64,000 nt of DNA from Macrolepiota albuminosa (GCA_027475525.1 JAMWFC010000054.1:2658468-2722467); one strand, 5' to 3'. Numbered from the stretch's first letter, positions 10,638 through 22,135 are shown. Translations and numbers: made by a program. The notes: generated from the letters alone by a model not told the origin.

Positions 10638-10958
10638 TTTCTGAGATTTTCCGATGGATTTTGCGCATAAATGTGAGCTCATCGTGTCCAACGATGAGCG
10701 GGGGGCGGAGATCAACAGCCGACGTGATCTCCGAACATGTAAATCAATACCCAACGAGATGATGTTGCCGGTGGTCGTGGGGAACGTGCCTGATGGCATC
10801 GGCAATGGCCCTGGCTATAACCGACGAGCATACTCAAAGACAAGTCATGGAATAACAAGTGTATTATTGCAGGGAGGATAAGATGAATCACCTCCAATTA
10901 GGCATGACATATGGATCAAATGACTTGTCTAATTAGGCAAGATAGGTGGTAGCTATAG
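10638..10958 (-). repeat. right long terminal inverted repeat
   Basis: Inverted partner of 8102-8439, about 320 bp. Confidence 0.85.
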
Positions 10959-12039
10959 GTGCTTCCAACTAGAAAATAATGGCCTGTTGATTGTTCTTGA
11001 GTACTTCCGAAGACGTGGTTACTTTGTTTCAAAGTTGGCAGCCGCATATCAAAGTCCCACAGGATGCGACGGGTTGTTGCGTATTTCTGGATACAGAACA
11101 AGAACGAGAGAAATTCTAATGTTTGATTGAAGTGTAGATTCGTTATGTCAGTAGGGACAGACGAAAAGCGTAAGCGACAAAAGGATGCGAAGAACATTCG
11201 ATGTCATAGGTATGGGCGTTGATGGATCCGTGTCTATACAACAACTGTCTTTTGAAGATGACTCTTCACTCAATACAACGCTTCCCGTGCCCAATACGGT
11301 ACAACAGGACAATGAGCTGCGAAAAGGATGAAAAAAGGAGCCAGCACTTCAGTGTCAGACGTCGACTGTTCGGATTGCCTGAGAGAGTCACATTGTACTT
11401 ATGACCGGAGAATCTTCTCATCATAATGCACAATTGATTACACGGACTAAGACGGAACAAGTGAGCTTCAAGTGGGTCAATGATAATATGACTCGTCGGC
11501 GTATTGTTTCATCGATATCCTTGTTCTGGTTCCAGTGCATCTCTTAAGGCGTCTTATGATCAGGTCCTGGACCTGAACATGTTTGTAATGTCTATTATAT
11601 TCATAACATATCATAGTCGAACGCTTTCCAAAGTCAACTCGGCGATCGAAAAGAAGTAAGTTTCCACGTGCCTGAACAATCTGCGGTGATTGATTGATCG
11701 GTGGACATAAGATGTCAACTTTCCCCCTTAAGTACGTATGTGAACTTCGCGACATGGTCGTTGTCAACTGTAAGTGGATGGGTAACAAATACGGAGAGCG
11801 ACGCTGAATGCCAGACCCGTAACCTTCACACAATCATTTTATAAACACACAAGAAAAACAATGATGCCTGTGAAAAGGTGTAATGATTCGCTTATACTTA
11901 TTCCTGAGAGCGAAAACACCAGGAAAATGTGGTTAAAAAGTCTATCGAAGGATCGATGATCAGAACAGAAGATTCTGAGAAACGGAAAAGAAGAGTCTGT
12001 CAACCCATAAGTAAACCAACATGTCATTTGTATACAATA
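10959..12039. other. intergenic, no gene supported
   Basis: A possible short plus-strand start at 11144 (MSVGTDEKRKRQKDAKN) followed by a GT donor could begin a small gene, but nothing downstream supports it. 11880-12039 is the 3' flank of the kinase-like gene and aligns with 15290-15431, so the duplicated unit includes it. Confidence 0.4.
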
Positions 12040-13361
12040 CTATGCATTGGGTATAGCAGGAACACCCCGTATCCTGTTGGTCCACTGAACAATAAAATGC
12101 TTCATCTTCCTAAAAGTACGCATATCTTCATCTATATTGAGTACTGGAGAGCGTAACTGTTTATCGTCGAGTCCTTTGACGATATCTTCAAAACGAGTGA
12201 CGACGTCGGTCATCGACGGTCTCTTTCTGGGGTCCGGATTGGTCATATCATTCACCAATTCTCTCATAAACTCGAATCCTTTCTTTGCTTTCTCGAGAAT
12301 TTCCCGACCCTATATTTTATTGGTCGGTAACAGTGCATAGAAGTACTGAAAAACATACATCGAGATAGTCTTCTCTAATAAAGTTTCCCAGACAGTAAAC
12401 ATCCACGGCAAAAGGGTCGCAAGGGGACGGATTAGGGAGTAAAAACTCGGGAACCGTTTTATCTCCGCCCCATGGAGGTTGCCTGAGATGGGGTGCATCC
12501 TCGGGACGAAAGACTTCAGACAGATCGAAATCAATGAGGTAGTACTTCACTGGTTTCCTTGTACGCGAGTAAGAGACCGACACCCAGCCTTTATAGTCAA
12601 GTCGCCTGAATCGTTGTGCAGGGTGCGGTGTGACATTAAATAATGAGACTGTTCCCGCCATGAGATTGTCCGTTTTGCAGTCCCTGAAGAGAAAGTGAGA
12701 TTAACGAGTATACACATGACAATCCATCTCACCCATGAAGGACGTTGTTCTCATGCATGAAGTGTAATCCCTGGTGACCATTTCAGCTTAGTAAAACCAT
12801 AGTCAATGGAAAAGCTATCACGTCAAAAATCTGCCTAAAGAAGTCAACAACCTCACCGATAGTTTGAAAAGATGGATAATTCGTTTCTAGTAGATATGGC
12901 ATGACAATGAATACTGTCCGAGAACTTCCAGGTGGGTGGATGACATCCAGAAATGGCACACAATGATTCTTAGGATGTGTCGCTAACGCTCCAGAGGAAA
13001 AATATTTTCCAATCTGAACTTCATGCTCTTTCGTATCGATATTGACGTCCTTCAGTACAACGATAGTTCCGTCAGCACGGGTTGCATCTATAAGGTTTCC
13101 ATTCTTTTAAAATCATTATGGACTGGTCTGCGGAAGAATGACAAGGCTTACTCGAATATGCTGGCCATCTTCAAAGTTTGTAAAGCTCTTGGAAAGGTTC
13201 TTGTGCTTCTTCCAAGATAGCACCCTATCGGGATTATAACGGTCTCGTAGCGTATATCCATGCTTTTTGAGGAAGTGATAGTGATCACGCCAGAAGATTT
13301 CTCTTGGGGAGAGGTCTCCAGGCTCGAAGTCTTTTTCGAGTCGGAAGTCGCGTGGAGACAT
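12040..13361 (-). CDS. protein kinase-like gene 1 (basidiomycete family), spliced
   Basis: Exon 1 (from ATG at 13361) encodes DLSPREIFWRDHYHFLKKHGYTLRDRYNPDRVLSW, a hallmark of a large basidiomycete kinase-like family. Exon 2 has VVLKDVNIDTKEHEVQIGKYF (Lys of the ATP site), HPKNHCVPFLDV and IVMPYLLE. The splice-joined catalytic loop reads FMHENNVLHGDCKTDNLMAG, so HRD is HGD with the catalytic Asp kept. The metal-binding motif is LIDFDLS (DFD for DFG), followed by GGDKTVPEF, DPFAVDVYCLGN and a last exon GFEFMRELVNDMTNPDPRKRPSM. Introns are about 50 nt and leave an open frame, except that the exon 1/2 junction near 13090-13150 is uncertain. It is probably intact. A paralogue lies at 15432-16755. 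Confidence 0.8.
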
Positions 13362-14635
13362 GTAGGAGCGAAGTTGAACAACACCTTATCACTTCTTGTT
13401 CATGTTTGTGATGACTTGCCATAAGATCGTTCGTTTGAACTTTGAGGGGCGCGATGGAGTAGTGGTCTCCATTGCGCGTCTGCCATTGCACCCCGGCAGA
13501 CACCGACAAGGGGGAAAAATATGAGTTTGCACCACGAACGACCGTTCAAACCCCCAAGGTTGCAGAATCCACTCTCTCTTATCGGCACATCTTCACTTCT
13601 CCACTACCGATGATCCGTGTCTCTATCTTCACGGCCACGGATTCTCCGAATCATCGACATCGATCTTTGTCAGCTGGCATGCATCCCGTACAACCCCATC
13701 AGCACATTTCATCAAGACAAGTGGTACTCCAGCCTCCGCACGCGATTGGCTCCCGTGATGGGGACCTTGCCTACCCCCAAAATATCCGGGCCCCGCGGCC
13801 AGGGACCTTGTCCACCCCCGGTAAACGGAAAGAGCCGGAACCCAGCTCTGAATCACTGCACTATGGACACGTGCCGGAGTAAGTCTCGGCCAGGACAGAA
13901 GAAAAAATGGACAATGAAGCGGAGGACTCGTGACAATGGAATTGGGCCGCATCTGATTCGACTCGCACACATCAACCGTTCACTCTGTCAATATAGCAGG
14001 ATCTCACACACCACGGGAGGTCATGGACATCCCGCGTCCGCACATCACTGGTCTCGAATTTACCCTATCTTGAACCCGCACTAACCCTAACCTTACCTTT
14101 GATTTACTGCGACGTGAACCCGCTACTATACATGCTAACATACAATCAATATGAGGAAAGTTCTACTCTACAAAAATACATACATCGATACCAACAAACG
14201 CTGCTCCCTGTACATGGTACTGTACATCCGGCCTATCGGCCCGCCTCTTAGCTCAGTATTGTAGCTTGCCGGCGTTAAACAGAATTCATCATCATCATCA
14301 TCATCGTTTGAACTTTGATCCATAATGGTAGCTAACTCCGAAGATTGTGACAGCGTGGGACTCTGAATCTACATTTGAATGATGGTTACCATGTTATTCA
14401 CCGCGCAGACAACAGCCTCGTCAAACTGTTGCATTCAATCGTTCTCTGCTTACACGGTGACATGGACTTTTGTTCTCTTGTTCTCAATGGGGGTTGAAAA
14501 AATAGCTTGTTTTTCCATGATACACGCGATTGAAGTTTGCTCTGGCGTAGGACTGCCGAGCATATAAGATATATACCAGGTTAAGGACAAATCATTCAAC
14601 TAATTACCCTACGTAACTCCGCTTCAGCTTTTCCA
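13362..14635. other. intergenic between divergent genes
   Basis: Presumably the shared upstream region of kinase-like gene 1 (minus) and gene A (plus). ORFs at 13472-13882 and 13617-14084 overlap each other in two frames and show no domain. A (CAT)n microsatellite lies at 14287-14307. Confidence 0.5.
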
Positions 14636-15229
14636 ATGGTGGTTTCCGAAACTTTCGTCGCAGCGACCACTAGCACCTGTCTGGGCCCCATCGTTTCTCG
14701 TCCACTTTCGAGAAATAAATCATTCAAGATTAGAGTGCCTCTGACTGATGCCAAAACGACTGTGATATCAACTTTTGAAACCCTTCGGTTAGTTCAAGAT
14801 ACGCTTGACCGCAAGATACATGAAGGCCCGTCCTACTATTGTCGACTGTTAGTTGTTTCCTTCTAAGTCTTACTGGATTATAGATTAACGGTTGTCAATT
14901 GATAGGATAGAGCAACGTGTAGATGATCTTCTCAAGGACAGCAACAAGAAAATGAATGTTTTGACCAAAACCCGGCAATACTGTAAGATGGTGAATGAAG
15001 CCCGCTAGTCGAGTCCAGGTATCATGGTTATTTGTTGATAGGAAGAAATTGATCAAATATTTGAACAGAGAGCCTCCTTAAGCGCGCAAGTCCAGGTATC
15101 ATGGTTATTTGTTGATAGGAAGAAATTGATCAAATATTTGAACAGAGAGCCTCCTTAAGCGCGCAGATCAAAGAAAGGAACGACCCTGCAAACATGAGAG
15201 CAAAGGCGGAAGAGGAAGCAAAACAATGA
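14636..15229 (+). pseudogene. gene A, small helical protein, paralogue of gene B, disrupted
   Basis: Exon 1 (14636-14846) starts MVVSETFVAATTSTCLGPIVSRPLSRN, then KIRVPLTDAKTTVISTFETL. A phase-2 intron ends near 14905, and exon 2 continues IEQRVDDLLKDSNKKMNVLTKTRQYCKMVNEAR. TAG then stops it, where gene B goes on with ACAAHDASLDLAFKVQ. After the next intron the old exon 3 is still readable (ASLSAQIKERNDPANMRAKAEEEAKQ, stop near 15230). Seam 5 lies in intron 2. Loss of about 27 bp and the stop suggest a decaying copy or a shorter isoform. No known domain recognised. Confidence 0.6.
15012..15165. repeat. 77-bp tandem duplication, seam 5
   Basis: 15012-15088 and 15089-15165 are identical, with mismatching flanks on both sides. 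It doubles intron 2 and the start of exon 3 of gene A. Confidence 0.97.
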
Positions 15230-15431
15230 ACGTTGATGGTTTCATCCGGAATGATTTATGGTATAACCCTGTAAAATGGATGTGATAGTTTGCTTATACT
15301 TGTGCCTGAACACGAAGATAATAAGGAAGTTAACAGAGTAATCTATCGAACTGTCGGAAACAGAGATTCGAGAACGGAAAAAACAAGTTTGCAATTCCGC
15401 AAGTAAAGTAACATGCCATCGGTATATAATA

Positions 15432-16755
15432 TTATGCACTGGGTATAGCAGGAAGTCCACGTATCCTGTTGGTCCATTGAACAGCACAATGCTTGATCTT
15501 CCTGAAAATGTTCATATCTTCATCAATATTGAGAATCGGAGAGCGCAAGTGTTTATCGTCCAGTCCTTTGACGATATCTTCAAAGCGAGTGACGACGTCA
15601 GTCATAGATGGTCTCTTCCCAGGATCCGAGTTGGTCATATCATTCAGCAATTCCCTCATAAATTCGAAGCCTTTTTTTGCTTTTCCAAAAACTCCCCTTC
15701 CCTGTTTTATCACATGGTTATTGGGTCGGAGCATGGAAGTACTGAAAGCCTACATCAAGATAGTCCTGCCTGACAGAGTTACCGATACAGTAGACATCCA
15801 CAGCAAAAGGGTCACAAGGTGGCGCGTCAGAGAGCAGAAACTCGGGGACCGACTTGTCTCCGCCCCAAGGAGGTTGCCTTAGGTGGGGTGCATCCTCGGG
15901 ACGATAGACTCCAGATAAATCAAAATCTATGAGATAGTACTTAACTGGTTTCTTCGTACGCGAGGATGAGACCGATACCCGCCCTTTATAGTCAAGTCGC
16001 ATGAATCGTCGTACAGGGTGCGGTGGGACGTTGAATAATGAAATTGTTCCTGCCATCAGGTTATCCGTTTTGCAGTCTCTGAAGAGAAAAGTGAGGTTGT
16101 ATATTATGCACATGACAAGTCATCGCACCCATGAACAACATTATTCTCATGCATGAATTGTAATCCCTGGGAACCATTTCCGTTGAGTAATAGCGAAGGT
16201 TAATGTGGCAGAACATCACCTCAAAAATCTGTCTGAAGTAACCGACGACCTCCCCGATAGTTTCAAAAGGAGGGTAGTTCGTTTCAAGCAGATATGGCAT
16301 GACAATGAATGCTGTCCGGGAACCTTCCGGTGGGTTGATGACATCTAAAAATGGCACACAATGGTTCTTGGGATGTGTTGCTAACGGTCCAGAGAAATAT
16401 TTGCCGATCTGGATTTCATGCTCCTTAGCGTCAATATTGACGTCTTTCAATACGACAAGAGTTCCATCGTCACGAGTTGCATCTAAAATTTGATCGTACT
16501 TTCGAATTTAATCCACCATCAACGGTGCTCTATGACAAGGCTTACTCGACTATATTGTCCATCTTCAAATTCCGTGAACCTCCTCGGCACACCTTTTTGC
16601 TTCTTCCATGATAGCACCCTATCAGGATTATAACGGTCTCGTAGCGTATAACCGTGCTTCTTGAGGAACTTATAGTGGTTGCTCCAAAACATTTCTTTTG
16701 GAGAGAGGTCTCCAGGTTCGAAGCCCTCTTCAAGCCAGAAGTCACGGGCAGACAT
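15432..16755 (-). CDS. protein kinase-like gene 2, paralogue of gene 1
   Basis: It has the same exon plan as 12040-13361. Exon 1 has DLSPKEMFWSNHYKFLKKHGYTLRDRYNPDRVLSW, then VVLKDVNIDAKEHEIQIGKYF, IVMPYLLETNYPPFETIGEVV and the spliced catalytic loop FMHENNVVHGDCKTDNLMAG (HGD). Further on are LIDFDLSGVYRPEDAPHL, GGDKSVPEF and DPFAVDVYCIGN, and a last exon with KAKKGFEFMRELLNDM and GKRPSM. All segments stay open, with introns of about 45-80 nt. As in gene 1, the junction between exons 1 and 2 (about 16490-16550) needs transcript evidence. Both copies keep Lys, HGD Asp and DFD Asp, so activity is possible. The substrate is unknown. Confidence 0.8.
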
Positions 16756-16942
16756 CGTGAAAGTGAGTAATGTCGTAGGAGTGGACTTGAAAACAACGAT
16801 CGCGCGTTAATAGTTTTTCACGTCGGACGGTTCTGAAGACCATTGTTACCATTGTTGTTGATTGTTGAAGCCATTTGATCCCTTTCTCTAGATACTTCCG
16901 GCAAGGAATGATGAAAAGATCTGACAGCGTGGAAGTTATGTA

Positions 16943-16978
16943 TGGTGCAGGTCACTTAGTCACCACCAAAGTGTGACA
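16943..16978 (+). repeat. left TIR of the Tc1/mariner-like element
   Basis: TGGTGCAGGTCA...AAAGTGTGACA, inverted partner of 19896-19931. Confidence 0.9.
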
Positions 16979-17166
16979 AAAAATATTGCTCCTCCAAAAT
17001 ATAATATTTTTCTTGTCTGTCTTGCCAAAATGTTCTTTTTAATGAGGGGAACAAAACCCCAAGACAGATTTTTGATAGCGTCAAAATTGACAGAAATATA
17101 TTTTTTTGAGAGGGGTCAATTTTGCCATTACTATATTAGGAAATTCCAAAAAAGGAAATTTTAAAT

Positions 17167-19766
17167 CTATGCATCGAAAGTCTGTGCAACTGTATCTGGT
17201 ACACGCCGATGGGATTTATATTTAGTGGAACCAAATTGTTTTACCTTTGCTTGTGCATCCTGAGTACCTAATCCTTCTCTATAAGCATCCATCCACCTCT
17301 GCATGCGATGTTCCCACTTTCGAATTGTTGTGACTTGAACAGATGCCAAAGCTTTTGGCATATTTGCTTTCAGAGTTTCGAAGGTCATATCACAGTGCTC
17401 ACGCAGATATTTTTTGACCGCTCCCCAAAAGAACTCAATGAAATTGAGTTCACAGTGAAATTTAGGGAGCAGGATACAGAGATGACCTTTGGCTTCAATG
17501 ATCTCCTGCACCAATGACTTCTGTTGCTTGAAATCAGGTTGATTCGACATGATTCGCAGGCAACAACATGCTATAGCATCTGCTTCACATTTGTTCTTGC
17601 ATTTTCCATGAAGGTTCTGAGTGTTAATGCCTCTCTCGGTGAGAATCTGACGAAGTTCCTTGGGCATATTTGGATATTCTGGGTGATCAAGTGGAAAAAC
17701 CATTTTTTGTGTGATTTTTTGACCGTTATATTCATACCAGCCATCTCGGAGGTGTGGCTGCTTCCCTCCAGACTTGACATTCATACGATTTGCAACCAAA
17801 GCATCCTCAGCATATGTGGAGTGTCCCTGAGAATTATCAATCATGAATAATTGTTGATACCCTGGTCCATGGGCCTTCTCAAATGCTGGAATAATCTTCT
17901 CTTTCAGCTGAGGATTTTTTTATAAGTATATTTGAGAAGTAAAATTTTCAGTAACTTTTACCTGTGCACAAAACATGTCACCCGTCCAATAACCATCATA
18001 ATTCTTGCCATACCACAAAGTCTGGCTTGCTTCAGCTAACCAACCAACTGTTGAACATATCACATCACTTTGATGAAGACCACAACCCACTCCCTTCTTC
18101 CTAAGTTTGTGTTGATTGCCAAGAACCCAACTTTTTGAGACTGTATCATGTGCTTGCACAGTCATTTCATCCTGTGCCACAAGAACTAATGGATGTTCAA
18201 CAAAGTTTTGAGGTTTGACAGGAGTGTTGACATCTCCTGCAGTATAACGAACCAAGCGGGGGAAGTACTCCTTCATCTGAGGCAAGGACATTGTTTCGGT
18301 ACTTGAGAACATCAGGCCGATCATGTCCATCGAAGTAAAGTCCTTTTTTATATCCAATATAACAGAATCCTTCCTTATGGAGCCATCGATGAGCAGTACT
18401 AATAGAAACTCCCTTTTTGGCCTTCATCTGAATGCGAGGGAAGAGTTTGAGTTCCATGTATTTCTGAAGACCATGTGGCATTTCTTCATTCACGATGTGG
18501 TGAAGATACTTCTCTGCAGCATGAGGCACAAGTGTTCCAGATGTGAATGCTTGCAATTTCGATGGGCTCATTGCCTATTTATTTGATCGGATATAAGCCA
18601 GCATCTCAGCACGAATCACAGGGTCATTCAGCACAGAATCAATTTTTGCATGATTTCCTCTCCATGATTGAAGAAGGGTGCGGTTCTTGATCCAATGATT
18701 TGTCTACTCTCGCAGCATCCTCCCACCCCACTTTGCAGCAAAACCATAACTTTCGGCAGCTCTTTGTGATGCATCTATAAACAGTCAACCATTCTTCACC
18801 ACCATGCACAAGAAGCTCTGAATTGCAAGGGCATGGTATGCTTGGAGCCCTTTTGGACCACCCTCAAAGTTTGTCCTTTTGAATTTGTTGTGTTTCTTGA
18901 TGTCAGCAAGTGCCTCCTGCAGAGTTTTCAGCTTTTCAACTTGCTTCTGCTGGTTTTGTTCACGAATTGAGATCTCAAGATGACGATGTTTTGGTGGGGG
19001 AGCAACTGGCAATTGGAATTGTAATGGAGCATCCATAACATGAGTAGTCTTGGTACTGTAATTTTCTTCTTCATCCTCGTTATCTGCTTCGTAACTACCA
19101 TTGTCATCATCAGAAGAGAAATATGCCAGCTCCACAGGAGTATACTGTAGTGTTTGATCTGTTTGTGGCATGTCCAGAGTTGTGGGCTTGGCTAAGAGAC
19201 AGGGAGCAAAGTATTTTTGCATGAACACAACTTTAGGATCATTGCTGGTTGATTTTCTTCAGTAAGTTTGGCCATTATATCCTCCGAAAGTTAGTCACTC
19301 ACGAAATTTTGGTCTGTTCTCACAGTTCTTGTTGTTCTCATGCTTTCTGTGCCTGATACCGGATGTTTCTCTCTGAATGGCCATTATATCCCAGACTCCG
19401 GACTGCCTCTGCTTTTTTCCATTCTTTCTTTGTCTTCGACACCTGAATATTCTCATACAAGGTATTTTTCTTCATTACAGCAACATCTTCCTCGCTGAAC
19501 TCACTAACAATCTCCAATCCATTATCTAAATCATCCTGTGAGTCTGTCTCGTCATCACTTGTCGTGCCATAATGATTGACTCCTCCTTAATATACTGTTT
19601 CAGACTCAGAATCTGAGCTGATGACGATCAGCGATGAGCCTTGTGAGCATGGAAGATCAGGCTCAGCATTGATGGCAGGCGTTGAAGATGTTCTTTGCCT
19701 CGCTTTCAAGGCCTGGGCATGAGCTCAAGCTGCCACAATACGGAGGTACTTCTTTTTTGATGTCAT
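17167..19766 (-). pseudogene. DDE-superfamily transposase, multiply disrupted
   Basis: Starts at ATG 19766 (MTSKKKYLRIVAA), followed by an acidic region, KEWKKAEAVRSLGYNGHSER, RAAESYGFAAKWGGRM and the HTH-like block STAHRWLHKEGFCYIGYKKG. Catalytic motifs: first Asp in LVAQDEMTVQ, second in FMIDNSQGHS, Glu in KFHCELNFIEFFWGAVKK. A GT-AG intron (about 17890-17960) rejoins MFCAQ to LKEKIIPAFEKAHGPGYQQL in frame. In-frame stops occur in the N-terminal half (for example after IVAA, after VVKNG at 18785, after MLRE, after IRSNK) and a frameshift near 18300 separates the two main parts. The DDE triad is preserved in the remains, but no full protein can be made. Confidence 0.8.
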
Positions 19767-19895
19767 TTCATGTGTAACATAGACAGAAATTCAAATTTCT
19801 TGTTCTAAACTACATGCTGCCCAGAAATACACGGTTTTGAGACGCTTACATGGCAAATTTGAAAAAAAAAATTTGGCCTTGGCTGATTTTGCTGC

Positions 19896-19931
19896 TGTCA
19901 CACTTTTGTGGTGACTAGATGACCTGCACCA
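19896..19931 (-). repeat. right TIR of the Tc1/mariner-like element
   Basis: TGTCACACTTTTGTGG...CCTGCACCA, partner of 16943-16978. Confidence 0.9.
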
Positions 19932-20164
19932 TACAGTTGCGGACAAGCAAAGTCAACTAAGTTGCTATCTTGGGAATGGGAATTTTTTTAGCCTAACTAA
20001 GTACAGAATCAGACTCAGAATGTTGAAATAAGCCTAAAAACACATCTCCGAAGTTTTTCCCACAAGAAATTGGGTACGGCCAAAATTTTGGTCAATTTCA
20101 TGCATTTTCTGAGGGTGGGGCCAAAGCTTCCAGATGCATCAGAATAGCCTTTGAGATGGTCTAG

Positions 20165-20362
20165 TCATGGACAAGCAACCCAGTCTTTATCAGAATCATC
20201 ATCACTGATCTCTTGTAGTTCATCAATCTCATGTATTTCAGATGATCGAGCACAATCGGGATTAGACTCGGTAAACTCTAAGGATTCTGGAGCATGCTGA
20301 TTGTGCAAGCCACTGATATTGCACTTGACCTTTGGCTTTCGACTATGACGAGATTCAGGCAT
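20165..20362 (-). CDS. small acidic ORF, possible transposase N-terminus remnant
   Basis: 65 residues: a basic start (MPESRHSRKPKVKCN) and an acidic end (EIDELQEISDDDSDKDW). The composition resembles the first exon of some fungal DDE transposases, but no catalytic part follows. It could be chance. Confidence 0.25.
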   Translation of the reverse strand: MPESRHSRKPKVKCNISGLHNQHAPESLEFTESNPDCARSSEIHEIDELQEISDDDSDKDWVACP

Positions 20363-20983
20363 GATACTGTTAAGAATCAGAAAGGATCTGAGCTAATTAG
20401 TAAGCATCAATGGCCAGATCATTCCTTTAATTTTAGCTCGACCTCTTGTTGATTCATTCCCATAATCCAGAATCACGATCTACTCAATGAAAGGAGTCAA
20501 TTGCGTATTTTTTCAAGATTTTTAAGATTTTTCTCAGATATGGCCAAAATTTTGAGGGTCATATCACCCCCCCACCCCGTTCCAGACAAATCGGCTCGTG
20601 GAATACAGTTCCCCAAGGTCTTATTACAACGTTGATATGCTCAGAATGCATCTAATATATTGTACAGATCATAAAAAATTTGGTCTCTCATATTAACAGA
20701 CTTTGCTTGTCTGCGACTGTATCCAAAGCAACGGTCCGAGGCGAAGTCCACCGATACATTGTGTTTTCTGTCTTCTCATATGCTAATGTGAGTTTCTTTT
20801 GTTCTCAACCGGAAACAATGGAATTTCGATATACAACGTATGTAGTGTTGACTTATCTCCCTTGATTTGCATGTGTACACCATATCCAAGCTCTGTGAGC
20901 CTTTAAAGGCACACATACCAGGAGAGAGTGAATCATTCAAACACCACTCTAATCAAGTCCTCTGAGTCCATAACTCCTTCTCA
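20363..20983. other. upstream region of gene B
   Basis: No gene seen. The stretch just before gene B's ATG shares AATCATTCAA with the region before gene A, consistent with a duplicated promoter. Confidence 0.4.
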
Positions 20984-21775
20984 ATGGTTGTTTTCGAAAT
21001 GTTCATTGCAGCGACTATAAGCTCCTTTCTGGGCCCGATCGTTTGCCGTCCGTTTTCAAGAAATAAATCATCCAAGATCAGAGTTCCTCTGACGGACGCC
21101 AAAAAGAATGTGATATTATCTCTGGAAATGCTTGAGTCGGTTCAAGAGGTGCTTGACCAGAGACTGCACCGTTCTCTTGTTGACGACTGTCAAAAGTTAG
21201 TTACTTTCCCATTTTACCCATGCTGAATGTACAATTCTCAATTTATCAGCATGAAAACACATATAACAGAACTTCTCAAGGCCAGCAACAATGACATGAA
21301 CATCTTAACCAAAACACGGCAATATTGTGTTATGGTTAAAGAAGCCTGCGCAGCACATGACGCAAGCCTTGACTTGGCTTTCAAAGTTCAGGTATTTATT
21401 GTGGCCAGAACCTTCAATAGAAATAAATTTAATTGTGCATTGGTTAGGAAGCTTCCTTAGTTGCACAAATCATAGAGAACAATAAGCCTGAGACCATTGA
21501 AGCAAAGGCAGAAACTGCTGCCATTGAGTACATGGAACGCAAGGTCAGGTACAATCTGGCAAAAAGGAACTATCAGGAGCTCTGCGGCCCAGCTGCAGGT
21601 AGGTAACAAATGAAATGTCCCAAATCTTGACTTACAAAGATACATCTTAGGCTCCCAGTTCATGAAGTTTCCTGAAGTTGATATTTCAGCTTGAAGCTGA
21701 TAGTAGACTTGATGATATGCATGATGCAGCACGCCTCAATTCCACTAAGGAGTCTCAGGTACTTTAGATTGTAGA
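20984..21775 (+). CDS. gene B, small helical protein, spliced, intact copy
   Basis: Exon 1 (20984-21194) encodes MVVFEMFIAATISSFLGPIV, CRPFSRNKSSKIRVPLTDAK and SLEMLESVQEVLDQRL. Intron 1 is GTTAGT..TATCAG, phase 2, the same place as in gene A. Exon 2 has MKTHITELLKASNNDMN, LTKTRQYCVMVKEACAAHD and ASLDLAFKVQ. After an intron (GTATTT..GGTTAG) exon 3 has EASLVAQIIENNKPETIEAK and YMERKVRYNLAKRNYQELC. The frame LEADSRLDDMHDAARLNSTKE (21690-21763) follows after an uncertain junction. It is almost entirely heptad-like helix after a hydrophobic, Cys-containing N-terminus. No known family recognised. It is divergent to kinase-like gene 2; Ngaro-A lies 170 bp downstream. Confidence 0.6.
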
Positions 21776-21944
21776 AGTATACAATAAGTATTCCTCAGTC
21801 ACGCCAACATAATGTGAACGACTAAGAGTTGCTGTGTATAAGGTTGGAAAGTAAAGCTTAACAAATACCGATCGTGGTGAGTGGCGAGCAGAAAGAGGTA
21901 TCTATAAAAGGTAGTGAGATAAGATGCGAAACAAAAGATCTTAA

Positions 21945-22094
21945 TGGAAGCTGTGCTACGTGCTTGCCAGCTAGCTCAGCGCGAGATAAGGCGGGTTGCT
22001 TACATGGACTGTCATATTTCCTTTTTGAGTCTTACCACATAGGTAGTGAGACTTGTACTGTCTCACTTCTAACTTTCATCTTTTTCGTTATTAC
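21945..22094 (+). repeat. Ngaro-A repeat A1
   Basis: 150 bp, same length as A2 (33957-34106) with only a few substitutions. Core: GCTAGCTCAGCGCGAGATAAGG. Confidence 0.9.
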
Positions 22095-22135
22095 ATTGCT
22101 TGTCGTCTCCTCAGCTTGTTATATATCATTTCTAT

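Larger units (their letters stand above)
8102..10958. mobile_element. DNA transposon with ~330-bp terminal inverted repeats, KDZ-derived
   Basis: The first ~338 bp (from CTATAGCTACCACC) recur inverted at 10638-10958 (ending GGTGGTAGCTATAG) with moderate divergence. Between them lie a decayed KDZ-transposase C-terminus on minus and a spliced gene on plus. The element is probably a shortened derivative of a Kyakuja-Dileera-Zisupton transposon, with transposase catalytic region lost. Flanks (CGAACCAT left, GTGCTTCC right) give no convincing target duplication. Confidence 0.7.
16943..19931 (-). mobile_element. Tc1/mariner-like DDE transposon, inactive
   Basis: 36-bp terminal inverted repeats at 16943-16978 and 19896-19931 start TGGTGCAGGTCA and differ at 3 positions. 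TA lies directly outside each end (16941-16942, 19932-19933), the target duplication of Tc1/mariner elements. The interior is a single dead transposase gene. It sits upstream of kinase-like gene 2 and gene B, widening their shared intergenic region. Confidence 0.85.

Noticed and set aside
13472..14084. Overlapping plus-strand ORFs of 136 and 155 residues
   Set aside because: Two frames open over the same bases, with no domain or intron pattern; probably the intergenic region of the divergent pair.
14074..14100. CTAACCCTAACCTTACC resembling telomere repeats
   Set aside because: Barely two irregular units inside ordinary sequence; not a telomere.
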